Source of the DNA: Brenneria rubrifaciens
GTDB taxonomy: Bacteria; Pseudomonadota; Gammaproteobacteria; Enterobacterales; Enterobacteriaceae
Length of the DNA stretch: 64,000 nucleotides
Direction of reading: 5' to 3'
NCBI RefSeq assembly: GCF_005484945.1
Contig: NZ_CP034035.1
Coordinates: 62,001 to 126,000, forward strand
The translations under genes and the position numbers were made by a program. This document shows positions 31,093-43,133 of the stretch, in pieces. Numbering within the stretch: position 1 is the first letter of the stretch; each line of letters starts with the position of its first letter. Below the pieces are notes generated by a model. It was not told where the DNA came from. It did no database searches and saw only the letters and a list, made by a program, of their open reading frames with translations.

Positions 31093-32826
31093 CTAATCCC
31101 CGTTTGACGTTACGGCAGCATTTTCATCAACAAATGGTGCGATATAACGCTGGTAACGGGAGGCCTTAAGCTGTTGCAAATCAACCAGAACCAGCCCGTC
31201 GATACAGTTGTTGAAGTCTGGGTCGATGCCAAAATCGATAAACCGTACGCCGCCGGGTTCGCAAACTTCCGAATACTGTTTATACAGGGTGGGAATGGCG
31301 CAGCCCATATTGCCCAGCATGCTTTTCAGCCGTGTCAGATCCTGCTGATAATCCTTACCTTCAAATTGTTTCAGAACATCAGGCAGCGACGCCGGATAGG
31401 GACGGCGGGATTGGGCCAGTGACTGGTCCGGCGCGAAGTGCAGACGATAAAAGGCGATCAGCAAATCGCGTGCCGTTGGCGGCAGGGTGCCGGACAGCGA
31501 AACCGGGCCGAATAAATATCGATACTGCGGATAACGCGCCAGATAAGCGCCAATGCCTAACCAGAGGTAGTCCAGACCGCGTTTGCCCCAGTATTTGGGC
31601 TGGATGAAACTGCGCCCCAGTTCAATACCTGACGCCAATATCGGATTCATCTCTTCGCCGTAGTGAAACAGGCTGTGGCTGTAAAGACCGTTTTTCCCTT
31701 TCCCGGCAATCTGCTTCGCTGTGGGGATAAAGCGATAGGCGCCGACGATTTCCAGATCGTGCTCGTCCCACAAAATCAGGTGCAGATAATCATCATCGTA
31801 ACTGTCCAGATCGCGGCGCTGGCCGGAACCTTCCCCGACGGCGCGAAAGGCAATTTCCCGCAGACGTCCCAGTTCGCGCAGGATCGGAACGTAGTCTTCT
31901 TCGCCGCGCTGATACAGGTAGACGATTTTTCCATCGGGTGTGGTGCCCAGCATTTCGCACTCCGCCAATGCCCGCTTCAACATGACGCGATCTTCGCCCA
32001 GGGCGATGGGTTTCTCACCGGAAAAACAGCCGGGCTTTCCCTGTCCCAACCGATAAACGTGGCGTCGAAAGCGGGCGGCAAGATCGTTTGCCTGCCAGTC
32101 GCCCTGGCTCCAGGTGGCATAAGGGATGCGAGCGCCTATGCGTAGTTTGAGCCTTTGTCCTTGCTGACGAAACATTTCCCTGACCAGCAGCAGGGTGGAG
32201 AGCGGCCGATAGATCAGCGAAGAGAGGTAAAACAGGTTGCTGTTACGCCCGCTGATGTGAATAGGAACCACGGGCGCGCGCGCTTTGCTCGCCATGCGGA
32301 TAAAACCGTTGTGCCAGTGGCCGTCGCGAATACCTTTCAGGCTGATGCGGGACACTTCCCCAGCCGGGAAAACGATAATCGCACCGTCATTATTCAGGTA
32401 TTGCTGTATGGCGTTAAATTGTTGCCGCTTGGTGCGGTTAGTAAAGTTATCAACGGAAAAGAACAGGTTTTTTAACGGTTCTACGTAACAGAGCAACTGG
32501 CTGGCCACGACACGCACGTCCGGCCTGACGCTGGCAACCGTGCGTAGCAGCGCCAATCCGTCCAGTGAGCCAATCGGGTGATTGGCAACCAGTACCACCG
32601 GTCCCTGACTGGGGATGTTTTCCAAATCCCCTTCAACCATCTCACAGTCGAGATGAAAGTAATCCAGAATTTGCTCGACCAGATCCAACCCTTTGAGGTA
32701 GGGGTATCGCTGAGAAAACTGTTGGATTTCGTTCTCGAACAGTAACGTTCGTAGTAGGGTTTTTTGCCAGAGGGGCGTATGACGATGAGGTGCTAGGTCT
32801 TGCAGAATGGCATCTAAGCTAAACAT
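31093..32826 (-). CDS. olsF: Bifunctional acyltransferase, ornithine-lipid synthase OlsF-like
   Basis: The product has 577 residues from MFSLDAILQDL at 32826; GGAGA precedes it, and the longer frame from 32880 would begin inside the Pho box, so it is excluded. The N-terminal half is an acyltransferase with the NHPIGSLDG motif and an FPAGEVSR block (second acylation, OlsA-like). The C-terminal half is an OlsB-like GNAT domain (EIVGAYRFIP, ELGRSFIQPKYWGKRGLDYLW, LFGPVSLSG; first acylation). This order matches OlsF of Serratia. It makes phosphorus-free ornithine lipids from ornithine and acyl donors. The Pho box upstream agrees with the role. The older name for such proteins is hemolysin or GNAT. 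Confidence 0.75.
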   Translation of the reverse strand: MFSLDAILQDLAPHRHTPLWQKTLLRTLLFENEIQQFSQRYPYLKGLDLVEQILDYFHLDCEMVEGDLENIPSQGPVVLVANHPIGSLDGLALLRTVASVRPDVRVVASQLLCYVEPLKNLFFSVDNFTNRTKRQQFNAIQQYLNNDGAIIVFPAGEVSRISLKGIRDGHWHNGFIRMASKARAPVVPIHISGRNSNLFYLSSLIYRPLSTLLLVREMFRQQGQRLKLRIGARIPYATWSQGDWQANDLAARFRRHVYRLGQGKPGCFSGEKPIALGEDRVMLKRALAECEMLGTTPDGKIVYLYQRGEEDYVPILRELGRLREIAFRAVGEGSGQRRDLDSYDDDYLHLILWDEHDLEIVGAYRFIPTAKQIAGKGKNGLYSHSLFHYGEEMNPILASGIELGRSFIQPKYWGKRGLDYLWLGIGAYLARYPQYRYLFGPVSLSGTLPPTARDLLIAFYRLHFAPDQSLAQSRRPYPASLPDVLKQFEGKDYQQDLTRLKSMLGNMGCAIPTLYKQYSEVCEPGGVRFIDFGIDPDFNNCIDGLVLVDLQQLKASRYQRYIAPFVDENAAVTSNGD

Positions 32827-32871
32827 AGGTCGTTCTCCGTAGCTCATTGATGGCAAAGGTAAGGGATGGAA

Positions 32872-32889
32872 GTGACACATTTATGTCAG
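32872..32889 (-). promoter_or_regulatory. Strong Pho box upstream of olsF
   Basis: On the minus strand CTGACATAAATGTGTCAC matches the PhoB consensus CTGTCATAAATCTGTCAC at 16 of 18 positions. A TACCTT hexamer follows at about the distance expected for a -10 in a PhoB-activated promoter, putting the transcript start some 20 bases before the olsF ATG. Confidence 0.8.
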
Positions 32890-32997
32890 TATAGAAATAA
32901 ATGAGGTGAACATGTCGGCAGGTATCGTGTTGTAATGATTGCGAGCGAGCATCATACCGTTGATTCAGCGACGCCCGATTTTGTGAGATCGAGCGGT

Positions 32998-33486
32998 TTA
33001 TTCCTGTTCTGGCTTGACGTATTCAATGGCGTTCACAAACCACGCTTTAACGCCTTGCGGCGTATTGACGGTAACTTCCTGATCGACCTCTTTTTTCAGC
33101 AAGGCGCGCGCCATGGGGGAATCAATGGAGATATAATCTTTCACATCGCCATAAATTTCATCCGGGCCGACAATACGAAAGCGCTTTACCTGACCCTCTT
33201 CGTTTTCAATCACAACCCAGGCGCCGAAGAAAACTTTGCCGTCCTGCTGGGGGGAATAATCGACAATTTGCAGTTCGCTCAGGCATTTCCTCAGATAGCG
33301 AACGCGTCGGTCGATCTGACGTAATAACCGCTTGTTATAGGTGTAGTCGGCGTTTTCAGAACGATCTCCCAGGCTGGCCGCCCATGACACGATTTTGGTG
33401 ATCTCAGGCCGCTTTACATTCCAGAGATGATCGTGTTCAGCTTTGAGTTTGTTGTATCCTTCGCGGGTGATCAGGTTCGTTTTCAC
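32998..33486 (-). CDS. greB: Transcription elongation factor GreB
   Basis: The product has 162 residues (158 in E. coli). An N-terminal coiled coil carries the conserved acidic tip (GDRSENADYTYNKR, with Asp and Glu at the tip) that reaches into the RNA polymerase secondary channel. The C-terminal FKBP-like domain ends VKAWFVNAIEYVKP. It stimulates cleavage of backtracked RNA. GreB and not GreA is indicated by the NKRLLRQIDRRVRYL segment and by its place next to ompR. Confidence 0.95.
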   Translation of the reverse strand: MKTNLITREGYNKLKAEHDHLWNVKRPEITKIVSWAASLGDRSENADYTYNKRLLRQIDRRVRYLRKCLSELQIVDYSPQQDGKVFFGAWVVIENEEGQVKRFRIVGPDEIYGDVKDYISIDSPMARALLKKEVDQEVTVNTPQGVKAWFVNAIEYVKPEQE

Positions 33487-33794
33487 GCGTTTTTTTATCT
33501 CATGGCAGTAGGGATAGGTACGCCGACATTATATCAATGATTTTTTCAGTGGCTTAAATCCAGCTGAATTATCATGATGAGACGCACGAATGAGATCTCG
33601 GTGGCAACGTGCATTGAATGACGGTTGATTCATTTTCGAACGGCTATAATCGCGTACGAAACTGCTTGATAGCAGGTGCTTTAATATGCTTTGTAACAAT
33701 TTGCCTCGAATGTGCACCAGAAACGGCTGTCAGTAATTTGTATGATTCTGAACAATAGCGGCATCGGCGGCTATTACGCCTTTGGAGAAAGAGT
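33487..33794. other. greB-ompR divergent intergenic region
   Basis: About 308 bases holding the promoters of greB and of ompR-envZ. I did not find a clear CRP or IHF site by eye. Confidence 0.4.
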
Positions 33795-35872
<2,078 letters not shown>

Positions 35873-35876
35873 AAAA

Positions 35877-35896
35877 AGGCGCGGATTACCGCGCCT
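35877..35896 (-). terminator. Terminator for pckA (minus strand)
   Basis: AGGCGCGG pairs with CCGCGCCT around a four-base loop. On the minus strand a run of six T follows, and it lies 22 bases after the pckA stop. On the plus strand it starts just after the envZ stop but has no T tract. Confidence 0.85.
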
Positions 35897-35918
35897 GAGG
35901 TCGAGCTTTACAAGGCGT

Positions 35919-37538
35919 TTACAGCTTGGGGCCGGCGGTAACGAGTGCGGCGCCTGCTGGCGCATCGGTGTATTTGTCAAAGTTGGCGATGAACCGCTGA
36001 GCCAGATCTTCTGCTTTCTCTTGCCACTGTGCTCGATCGGCATAGGTATCGCGCGGATCTAGAATCGCCGGGTCCACACCTGGCAGCGAGGTGGGGATCG
36101 ACAGATTGAAGATCGGCAACGTTTGCATTTGCGCATCATCAATACTGCCGTTCAGAATGGCGTCGATGATCCCGCGCGTATCTTTAATGGAGATACGTTT
36201 CCCGGTGCCGTTCCAGCCGGTGTTGACCAGATACGCCTGTGCGCCTGCGGCCTGCATGCGTTTAACCAGCACTTCCGCATACTGCGTTGGATGCAGTGAC
36301 AGGAAAGCGGCGCCAAAGCAGGCGGAAAAGGTTGGCGTGGGCTCGGTAATGCCACGCTCCGTACCTGCCAGCTTAGCGGTGAAGCCCGACAGGAAATGGT
36401 ACTGCGTCTGGTCTGACGTCAAACGGGAAACCGGCGGCAATACGCCGAACGCATCCGCCGTCAGGAAAATCACTTTGGTCGCATGTCCGGCTTTGGAAAC
36501 CGGTTTGACGATATTCTGAATATGGTAGATCGGGTAAGAAACACGGGTGTTCTCGGTTTTTGAACCGTCGTTGAAATCAACGCTGCCATCGGCCAGCACG
36601 GTAACGTTTTCCAGCAGGGCATCACGTTTGATCGCGCCATAGATGTCCGGCTCCGCTTCTTTAGAGAGCTTGATGGTTTTGGCGTAACAGCCGCCTTCAA
36701 AGTTGAACACCCCATCATCGTCCCAGCCGTGTTCATCATCACCAATCAACTTGCGTTTCGGATCGGTCGACAGCGTGGTCTTCCCGGTGCCAGACAGACC
36801 GAAGAACACCGCCACATCGCCCTGTTCACCCACGTTGGCCGAACAGTGCATGGAGGCGATGCCTTTTAACGGCAGCAGATAGTTCATGATGGAGAACATC
36901 CCTTTCTTCATTTCGCCGCCGTACCAGGTGCCGCCAATCAACTGGATGCGTTCGGTCAGGTTGAAAGCAACGAAATTCTCGGAGTTCAACCCTTGTTCCC
37001 GCCATTGTGGGTTGGTGCATTTTGCGCCATTCATCACGATGAAATCAGGCTCGAAATCCTGCAATTCCTCATCGCTCGGGCGGATAAACATGTTTTTTAC
37101 AAAGTGTGCCTGCCAGGCGACCTCAGTGATGAAGCGGACTTTCAGCCGGCTATCCGGGTTGGCGCCACAGAAGGCATCAACGACGAACAGGCGCTTGCCT
37201 GAGAGCTGTTGGGTAACAAGTTGCTTTAGATGGGTCCAGATTTCCTGACTCAGCGGATGGTTGTCATTTTTACCTTTTCCTTGATCGGACCACCACACCG
37301 TGTCGCGAGTCACATCGTCGCGAACGATATATTTATCTTTGGGAGAACGACCGGTAAAGATACCTGTATCGACGGCAACGGCGCCCAATTGGGTTTCTAT
37401 GCCACGCTCATAGCCTTGCAGGGTAGGGGCGAGTTCTTCCTCGAAAAGCAATTCATAGCTGGGATTGTAGACAATCTCGCAGACATCCTGGATTCCATAA
37501 GCGGCGAAAGCTTCTGAGGGCATAGCTTTGACAGACAT
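35919..37538 (-). CDS. pckA: Phosphoenolpyruvate carboxykinase (ATP) PckA
   Basis: The product has 539 residues (540 in E. coli). It converts oxaloacetate and ATP to phosphoenolpyruvate, the first step of gluconeogenesis. The P-loop [13 protein letters not shown], the kinase-2 motif LIGDDEHGW, and substrate residues in [10 protein letters not shown] and [11 protein letters not shown] are present. The ribosome site CAGGAG precedes the ATG. It is convergent with envZ and ends in its own terminator. Confidence 0.98.
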   Translation of the reverse strand: MSVKAMPSEAFAAYGIQDVCEIVYNPSYELLFEEELAPTLQGYERGIETQLGAVAVDTGIFTGRSPKDKYIVRDDVTRDTVWWSDQGKGKNDNHPLSQEIWTHLKQLVTQQLSGKRLFVVDAFCGANPDSRLKVRFITEVAWQAHFVKNMFIRPSDEELQDFEPDFIVMNGAKCTNPQWREQGLNSENFVAFNLTERIQLIGGTWYGGEMKKGMFSIMNYLLPLKGIASMHCSANVGEQGDVAVFFGLSGTGKTTLSTDPKRKLIGDDEHGWDDDGVFNFEGGCYAKTIKLSKEAEPDIYGAIKRDALLENVTVLADGSVDFNDGSKTENTRVSYPIYHIQNIVKPVSKAGHATKVIFLTADAFGVLPPVSRLTSDQTQYHFLSGFTAKLAGTERGITEPTPTFSACFGAAFLSLHPTQYAEVLVKRMQAAGAQAYLVNTGWNGTGKRISIKDTRGIIDAILNGSIDDAQMQTLPIFNLSIPTSLPGVDPAILDPRDTYADRAQWQEKAEDLAQRFIANFDKYTDAPAGAALVTAGPKL

Positions 37539-37707
37539 AAAACTACTCCTGAATTGTTATATTCATACTAATAATTATTGTAGGAGATAGAGCTTATTTT
37601 AACCTCGATGGTAATCATAAAGTTAAATAAATTCATTAATAACTTTGCTTGTTCATGGTGTTGAAAAAACAATCAATTTAGTTTAACGCGTTTCAATGAA
37701 CGGCATG

Positions 37708-37731
37708 AAACGGGTACGGCCGTACCCGTTT
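37708..37731 (-). terminator. Hairpin after hslO
   Basis: A perfect 24-base palindrome: AAACGGGTAC, GGCC centre, GTACCCGTTT. It begins 4 bases after the hslO stop. A short T run at each end makes it a plausible bidirectional terminator for hslO and for transcription coming the other way. Confidence 0.7.
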
Positions 37732-37735
37732 AAAA

Positions 37736-38611
37736 TCAATGCGAAAGAGGATTATCCGGTGATTGCTGTTTGAGTCTCTTAACGTCGTTGGCGTTAAAAA
37801 GATAATGATTACCGCAATAATCGCAGTGCATGTCGATTTCGCCATCCTGCGCCAGAATGTCATTCACTTCCCGGTCGGACAGCGTGATTAATGCATCGGC
37901 ACACCGCTCGCGTGAACAATGGCATTGGAAAGAAACCGCCTGTGGTTCAAATATCGTGACGTCTTCCTGATGGTATAAACGGTAGAGTACATCGTTTGCG
38001 GACAGGGTAAACAGCTCCTCCTCCTTGACCGTCGCCGTGAGCTGAGCGAGATGGTCGAAATCATCCTGACCGGCATTCTGCGCGGGCAGCACCTGTAACA
38101 GCATACCCGCTGCCGCCATACGGCCATCGTGCTGGCCGGTACGGATAAACAGCCGGGTCGGTAGCTGTTCTGATTGCTGGAAATAGTTTTCCAGACAGTC
38201 GGCAACGGTTTCGCCTTCTAAGCCAACCACGCCCTGATAGCGCTCACCTTCGGTTGGCGTAATGGTGATGACCAGATAACCGTTACCCACCATCTCCTTG
38301 AGTGAGCATCCGGCGGCAATGTCACCCTGAAGACGCGCCACGCCGCGCATCTGCTGGAGATGATTACCATTGATCACGGCAAGTTTGAGCGGGCCGTCTC
38401 CCTGGATTTGTACGGTAATATCACCACTGAATTTCAGCGTTGCCGTCAACAGACAGGTCGCCACCAGCATTTCCCCCAGCAAAGTCTGTATTTCTGCCGG
38501 ATAGTCATGGTTGGTCAGTATGTGCTGATAGGTATCGCTTACCGTTGCCAACTCGCCACGAACGGCATAATTTTCAAACAGATAACGATGTAGTTGGTCA
38601 TGAGTGGCCAT
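37736..38611 (-). CDS. hslO: Redox-activated chaperone Hsp33
   Basis: The product has 291 residues from [13 protein letters not shown]; ten extra in-frame codons upstream are not conserved. It is a cytoplasmic holdase switched on by oxidative unfolding. The C-terminal zinc switch has CHC (in [10 protein letters not shown]) and CDYC. An additional Cys near the first motif is also seen in relatives. It follows hslR by 26 bases. Confidence 0.96.
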   Translation of the reverse strand: MATHDQLHRYLFENYAVRGELATVSDTYQHILTNHDYPAEIQTLLGEMLVATCLLTATLKFSGDITVQIQGDGPLKLAVINGNHLQQMRGVARLQGDIAAGCSLKEMVGNGYLVITITPTEGERYQGVVGLEGETVADCLENYFQQSEQLPTRLFIRTGQHDGRMAAAGMLLQVLPAQNAGQDDFDHLAQLTATVKEEELFTLSANDVLYRLYHQEDVTIFEPQAVSFQCHCSRERCADALITLSDREVNDILAQDGEIDMHCDYCGNHYLFNANDVKRLKQQSPDNPLSH

Positions 38612-38637
38612 AGTGTTCTCTCGCTGGGTGATGAATA

Positions 38638-39042
38638 TCACCGATCACTGTGTTTGAATTTAATTAAATCCCGCCGCTCTTGCTTGTCGGGACGACGATT
38701 CGGGTGCGGCATGGTCAGCGCATTCATTTTTCGCGCCAAAGCGAGCTTTTCCCTTTTCTCAAGGCTGCTGTCCGTTTCCTGATACAACGCCTGAGCGTCT
38801 GCCGCGGTTCTGCGCTGGCTGCTGAGCGCCAGCACAATGACGGTTCGCTCTTCATTTCCCTGACGCAGCGTGATCTCGGCATTCAGTTCAACCAGTTTGC
38901 TCGGTTTGCCGCGTTGCCCGTTGTAATGCACTTTGCCGCCATCGATCATGTCGCGCGCGACAGCCCGGGTTTTATAAAAGCGCGCGGCCCAAAGCCATTT
39001 ATCCAGACGAACGGCATCGTCAGTCTTGTCGGTTGCTTTCAT
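38638..39042 (-). CDS. hslR: Ribosome-associated heat shock protein Hsp15
   Basis: The product has 134 residues (133 in E. coli). An S4 RNA-binding domain starts at [21 protein letters not shown] and is followed by a basic C-terminal helix ([17 protein letters not shown]). It binds 50S subunits that carry stalled nascent chains. It lies between yrfG and hslO, as in E. coli. Confidence 0.95.
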   Translation of the reverse strand: MKATDKTDDAVRLDKWLWAARFYKTRAVARDMIDGGKVHYNGQRGKPSKLVELNAEITLRQGNEERTVIVLALSSQRRTAADAQALYQETDSSLEKREKLALARKMNALTMPHPNRRPDKQERRDLIKFKHSDR

Positions 39043-39087
39043 GATGAATCCTCCTGATTAGGGCGTCGTGACGCCGCTGCCGGCTGG

Positions 39088-39774
39088 TTATCCGGGATTT
39101 TCCGAACGATGCAGTGATGGCAGCAGCGCATGATAATCATTCATGGAGGGGTGTTGCCGGAATGTTTTTTCCTGCTGGCTGGAGTCAGGATTGCTGACGC
39201 CCAGACAGTAACGAATACCGAATGTTTTCGCCGCATCCAGAATCGGTTCGCTGTCATCGACAAATAACGTTCTGGCAGGATCGAACTCGGTTTGCCGTTG
39301 TACCGCCTGCCATAGCCGCTGATCCTCTTTCGGAAACCCATAAATGTGGGTGGAAAGTAATAAATCAAGGTGTCGATCTAAACCGGTATGCTCAATTTTA
39401 ACCGCCAGACTATGCGGATGGGCATTCGTCAGCAGGATGGTCTGTTTTCCACTGTTGCGCAGCGCCGCCAGAAACGGCTTGGTATCTTCACGCAGTCGGG
39501 CACGGCCGCCGATGTCAGTCGTCATTTGGTAGATATCCAGCGCCAGCCTCTCACTCCAGTAATCAAAACAGTACCAGTTCAGCGTATGTTGCACGGCGTG
39601 ATATTCCTGCGCGATCGTCTGCCTGGCCTGTTCAAGGCTGATGCCCCGCTGGTTACTGATGGACTGCGGCACGAGTTGCAACCAGAAATAATTGTCAAAG
39701 GCCAGATCCAGCAACGTGCCATCCATATCCAGAATGACGGTATCAATGTTGGGCCAGTCGAAGTCGAGGCGCAT
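39088..39774 (-). CDS. yrfG: HAD-family purine nucleotidase YrfG (GMP/IMP nucleotidase)
   Basis: The product has 228 residues from MRLDFDWPNIDT; the 25 earlier in-frame codons are not part of the family. Motif I is ILDMDGTLLDL, motif II LLTNAHPHSL, and motif III/IV LFVDDSEPILDAAK. It hydrolyses purine mononucleotides. A TATAAT on the minus strand at 39819-39814 is the likely -10 for a yrfG-hslR-hslO transcript, though its -35 is poor. Confidence 0.92.
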   Translation of the reverse strand: MRLDFDWPNIDTVILDMDGTLLDLAFDNYFWLQLVPQSISNQRGISLEQARQTIAQEYHAVQHTLNWYCFDYWSERLALDIYQMTTDIGGRARLREDTKPFLAALRNSGKQTILLTNAHPHSLAVKIEHTGLDRHLDLLLSTHIYGFPKEDQRLWQAVQRQTEFDPARTLFVDDSEPILDAAKTFGIRYCLGVSNPDSSQQEKTFRQHPSMNDYHALLPSLHRSENPG

Positions 39775-39904
39775 AACTACTCCGGATGCAGAACGATTGC
39801 GGGTAAATAACACATTATAGCGACGGCGCGTGCATGACGGAAAAACCATGCGAATGTTTTTTCAGCGTAACATAGCCTTTGGCGATGATTGGCAGGAAGG
39901 GCGA

Positions 39905-42043
39905 TCAAGGCTGATGTGTGAGGTTGTCAAGTAATGTTCCTGCCGCATTAAAACGCGCAGCATAGTAGCGCTGGATGTTAGTTATTCGTTGTCGGCTTTT
40001 GCGTATTTTGATACCGAGAAGCACCAGATTAACGAGCAAAATCGCGGAAAATAGCACCAAGAGCAAGCAACTACCCAGATAGCGCCATAGCGTAATCACA
40101 TCCGGTTCACTATGGAGACTGATATGCTGCGAGCCATTGGCGTCGGTACTCAGCTCAGTAACCACCCCCGCGGCATTAAACGGCGTGTGCAACAACATGG
40201 CAGACAGCCGCTGGAGTTCTTGCCATTGGTCTGAAGGCCGATACTCGTTCAGTGGCATTGGAGGTAAAGGGTGGTTGACCAACTGACGGCCCTCATCGCT
40301 ACGGATCAGAAAACCTCCCGGCGGCGGACTGTTCAGTGATTCTGCCGCGCTATTGATTTCCCGATAAAAGAAGAATTCCGTTGAGCTGTTGACGAGCGAT
40401 TCCAGCGTTTCCGCGCTGACCGGGCGGAGCAGTACATTAATGCCTTGCAGCGCACCGGAATTGGCCCTTTTTACCAGGATATCCCAAGTCTTGACGTTAC
40501 CCAGATTGATGAGCGCATTTTTCAGGCGGATGCAAGCACCTTCCTGTTCACATAGCGCTTGTGTTTTCAACACGATATCGGAAAAATTGTTTAGTAGAAT
40601 CATGCCCGATTTCTGGATGGCGGAAGCAAGCTGTGAATTTATCTGATTGTCTATATCCGTTTGTGGATGCAGTTGACTATTTACGCTCTTCAGCAAGGCG
40701 GACGCTTTTTCAATCACGTCTGATTCCGGCAGCGGCAACGGCGCCGCTTTGTTCCAGTAAATTGCGGAACAATCAAAAGGCGCGAAGCCATAATGCTGTG
40801 ACGCTGCCGCAGGATGAATCCCGGTGGGCACATAGCACATCCCCGAACCTTGTACTTCCAGCGTATCACCGATTTTGAGCGGTATTTTTTCCAACTCGTC
40901 CACCTGAGCCACTTTAATATGCTGCGCCCCCTGAAGCCATGCCATGCTGAGTTTCAATGGCAGCTCAAGCGGGACGTAAGTGATTAACAGGATCAGGCTG
41001 AGAAATGCCCCGGCGGCCAGCAGCAGATTTTTTCCCCATTGCTGCAAGGGAAAAAGCTTCACTTCGTCATGCAACGAAAGATGTTCACCTTGTCGGATGA
41101 CTTGGCGGTTCAGGTAGATATCGACATCGGTTTTTCGCCTGAGATCGTTGCCGATATAGGGCTGCCAGTGCGTTGGATAAATCAGATCGATATTGCCGAG
41201 AGAAACATTACCCAGTTGTCCCTGATTGGACTCGCCAAACAGTCCGAGGCTCTGCGGTGTACCGTGCAGGCAGTGAACATCCTGTAGTTCCTTGTTGGAA
41301 GGGGAGCGGAAAAGCTGCCAGATGCTCCAGACCGTCAGCAAGGCCGCCGTGCCGGTTAACCAGGGCAGTAGTGCGATAGGACTGTTCAGGCTGATAAATA
41401 GCAGCAAAAACGCCAGGCACAGCACGGCGGCTTCTTTCATGCCGCCGGAATGATGGATGGCGTGTTCTTCCTGGGTTTCCTTACGGATGGTAACCAGTTC
41501 GGCGTGCTCATTCCCTTCCTGACTGATAGAGGCGTTGGGTATTGGAATATCTGACGCAAGGATGACTCCATGACTGTCGATGCACTCCGCCAGCGAGTGT
41601 CCATTCAGGGAAATGACTAATGGAATGGAGCGGGTTTTGATCAGCTCAATGCTATTATTCTCGGCAATGTATTGTTCCCAGCAGGGAGGCAGGTGAATTT
41701 CCTGCGTATCAATATAGTAGCGCCACTTATTTTGTGAGTCGGTGCTCAGACCGTAACGTGTGATGGTATGGGTAATTGGATAAACCCGGGTGCTTTGTAA
41801 TGAGCGGGGAAGTCGCGGTTGTGCGTTAGGCGTATCAAGCGGGGTCGTTTTTTGTGCGCTTTCCTGAGCAAGATATTGTTCAACAACCTGGTGTTCTTCC
41901 TCTGTCAGCTGGCGGGGTAACGACTGCGTCACCGGCAATGGCTTAACAAATGACAGACGTTCACGCCTCCGGTAGACAACAAAAACACCAACGGCAATCA
42001 GACAGGCGAACAATATAGCCAGGATGGTAAATATTGTGCTCAT
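39905..42043 (-). CDS. igaA: Inner-membrane inhibitor of the Rcs phosphorelay IgaA
   Basis: The product has 712 residues (711 in E. coli). It has an N-terminal membrane helix (about 4-24), a cytoplasmic part, helix pair at about 208-245, a helix at about 340-360, a large periplasmic domain with four cysteines (CYVP, FDCS, LCEQEGACIRL) and a last helix at about 650-675. It dampens Rcs signalling through RcsD and is usually essential when Rcs is intact. It is divergent from nudE. Confidence 0.95.
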   Translation of the reverse strand: MSTIFTILAILFACLIAVGVFVVYRRRERLSFVKPLPVTQSLPRQLTEEEHQVVEQYLAQESAQKTTPLDTPNAQPRLPRSLQSTRVYPITHTITRYGLSTDSQNKWRYYIDTQEIHLPPCWEQYIAENNSIELIKTRSIPLVISLNGHSLAECIDSHGVILASDIPIPNASISQEGNEHAELVTIRKETQEEHAIHHSGGMKEAAVLCLAFLLLFISLNSPIALLPWLTGTAALLTVWSIWQLFRSPSNKELQDVHCLHGTPQSLGLFGESNQGQLGNVSLGNIDLIYPTHWQPYIGNDLRRKTDVDIYLNRQVIRQGEHLSLHDEVKLFPLQQWGKNLLLAAGAFLSLILLITYVPLELPLKLSMAWLQGAQHIKVAQVDELEKIPLKIGDTLEVQGSGMCYVPTGIHPAAASQHYGFAPFDCSAIYWNKAAPLPLPESDVIEKASALLKSVNSQLHPQTDIDNQINSQLASAIQKSGMILLNNFSDIVLKTQALCEQEGACIRLKNALINLGNVKTWDILVKRANSGALQGINVLLRPVSAETLESLVNSSTEFFFYREINSAAESLNSPPPGGFLIRSDEGRQLVNHPLPPMPLNEYRPSDQWQELQRLSAMLLHTPFNAAGVVTELSTDANGSQHISLHSEPDVITLWRYLGSCLLLVLFSAILLVNLVLLGIKIRKSRQRITNIQRYYAARFNAAGTLLDNLTHQP

Positions 42044-42502
42044 CTCATCTCCATTCCAAAGCAGCCTGCTCCCTGTTATCGCCAGAGTGTAACAAGTTTA
42101 TACAAATGATGGTAACCCGTATGGTATTGTTTTCTCAGATTAATAACTAAAAAATGGTGAAAATTAATTGCGTAAGGGGATGATAGTAACAAGCAGGGGG
42201 AGTGCCTGACATAAGGATCATCTGATTTTTCATCAATGCATTGACTTTTATTGCTTGTTTTGAATTTGCAAATATGTATATGGCATGTTGCGGAAAAGTA
42301 ATTCACAATCGCAGTCATTGATGATTGGCAAAAGTTGCAGCGAAGGCCGCTGTTAACGCACAATGTGAGCAAGATCAAAAAAGCACATTAACGATCCCTT
42401 TTCATTATCGACACGCCAGTATACAGGGTGAAGGTAATGATTGCCTGTCATTCGGGTTGGATTAGGGAGTCGTTCTGGTCGTAAAATTTTTATGAGGCCA
42501 TT
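42044..42502. other. igaA-nudE divergent intergenic region
   Basis: About 459 AT-rich bases with promoters for both genes. A 100-codon frame on the minus strand (42076-42378) has no family resemblance and an unlikely composition, so it is not annotated. Nothing else is seen. Confidence 0.45.
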
Positions 42503-43060
42503 ATGAGTCACAACCTGAAAAAACCTAAAATTCTTAAGGTAGAAACGGTTGCGCGTTCACGTCTGTTCAATGTTGAATCTATCGATCTGGAGTTCAGCAA
42601 TGGTGTGCGTCGGGTCTATGAGCGGATGCGTCCTTCTGAGCGTCAGTCCGTAATGATAGTGCCGATTATTGATGATGAATTGCTGCTGATTCGTGAATAT
42701 GCCGTCGGGATTGAACAGTATGAGCTTGGCTTCCCGAAAGGGTTGATTGATCCGGGTGAAACGGTTTTTGAGGCCGCCAACCGTGAATTGATGGAAGAAG
42801 TCGGATTTGGCGCGGAGAATATGGAACTGCTGGCGACGTTGACGATGGCGCCTTCGTATTTTTCCAGCCAGATGAATATTGTGGTGGCGCGTGGCTTATA
42901 TCCGCAAGCCCTGGAAGGCGATGAACCGGAACCGATGCCGAAGGTGCGCTGGCCGTTGAGCGATATGATGTCGCTGCTACAGGAGCCCGATTTCCGGGAG
43001 GCGCGTAACGTTAGCGCATTGTTTCTGACTCAGGATTGGTTGAGTCGTTTATCGCGTTGA
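42503..43060 (+). CDS. nudE: ADP compounds hydrolase NudE
   Basis: The product has 185 residues (186 in E. coli). The Nudix box is complete: GLIDPGETVFEAANRELMEEVGF. It hydrolyses ADP-ribose, NADH and Ap3A/Ap2A in the cytoplasm. It is monocistronic and convergent with mrcA. Confidence 0.96.
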   Translation: MSHNLKKPKILKVETVARSRLFNVESIDLEFSNGVRRVYERMRPSERQSVMIVPIIDDELLLIREYAVGIEQYELGFPKGLIDPGETVFEAANRELMEEVGFGAENMELLATLTMAPSYFSSQMNIVVARGLYPQALEGDEPEPMPKVRWPLSDMMSLLQEPDFREARNVSALFLTQDWLSRLSR

Positions 43061-43076
43061 TAAAACGCAGTATGTA

Positions 43077-43102
43077 AAAAGGCGCAGATTTCCGCGCCTT
43101 TT
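43077..43102 (+). terminator. Bidirectional terminator between nudE and mrcA
   Basis: AAAAGGCGC pairs with GCGCCTTTT around an eight-base loop. T-rich tracts lie on both sides, so it can serve nudE (plus) and mrcA (minus). Confidence 0.85.
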
Positions 43103-43133
43103 GTGTTTTCAGAAGCCCGATAGCGTTGCATTA

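Noticed and set aside
42076..42378. 100-codon minus-strand frame between igaA and nudE
   Set aside because: No family resemblance, odd composition, no ribosome site; most likely promoter DNA.
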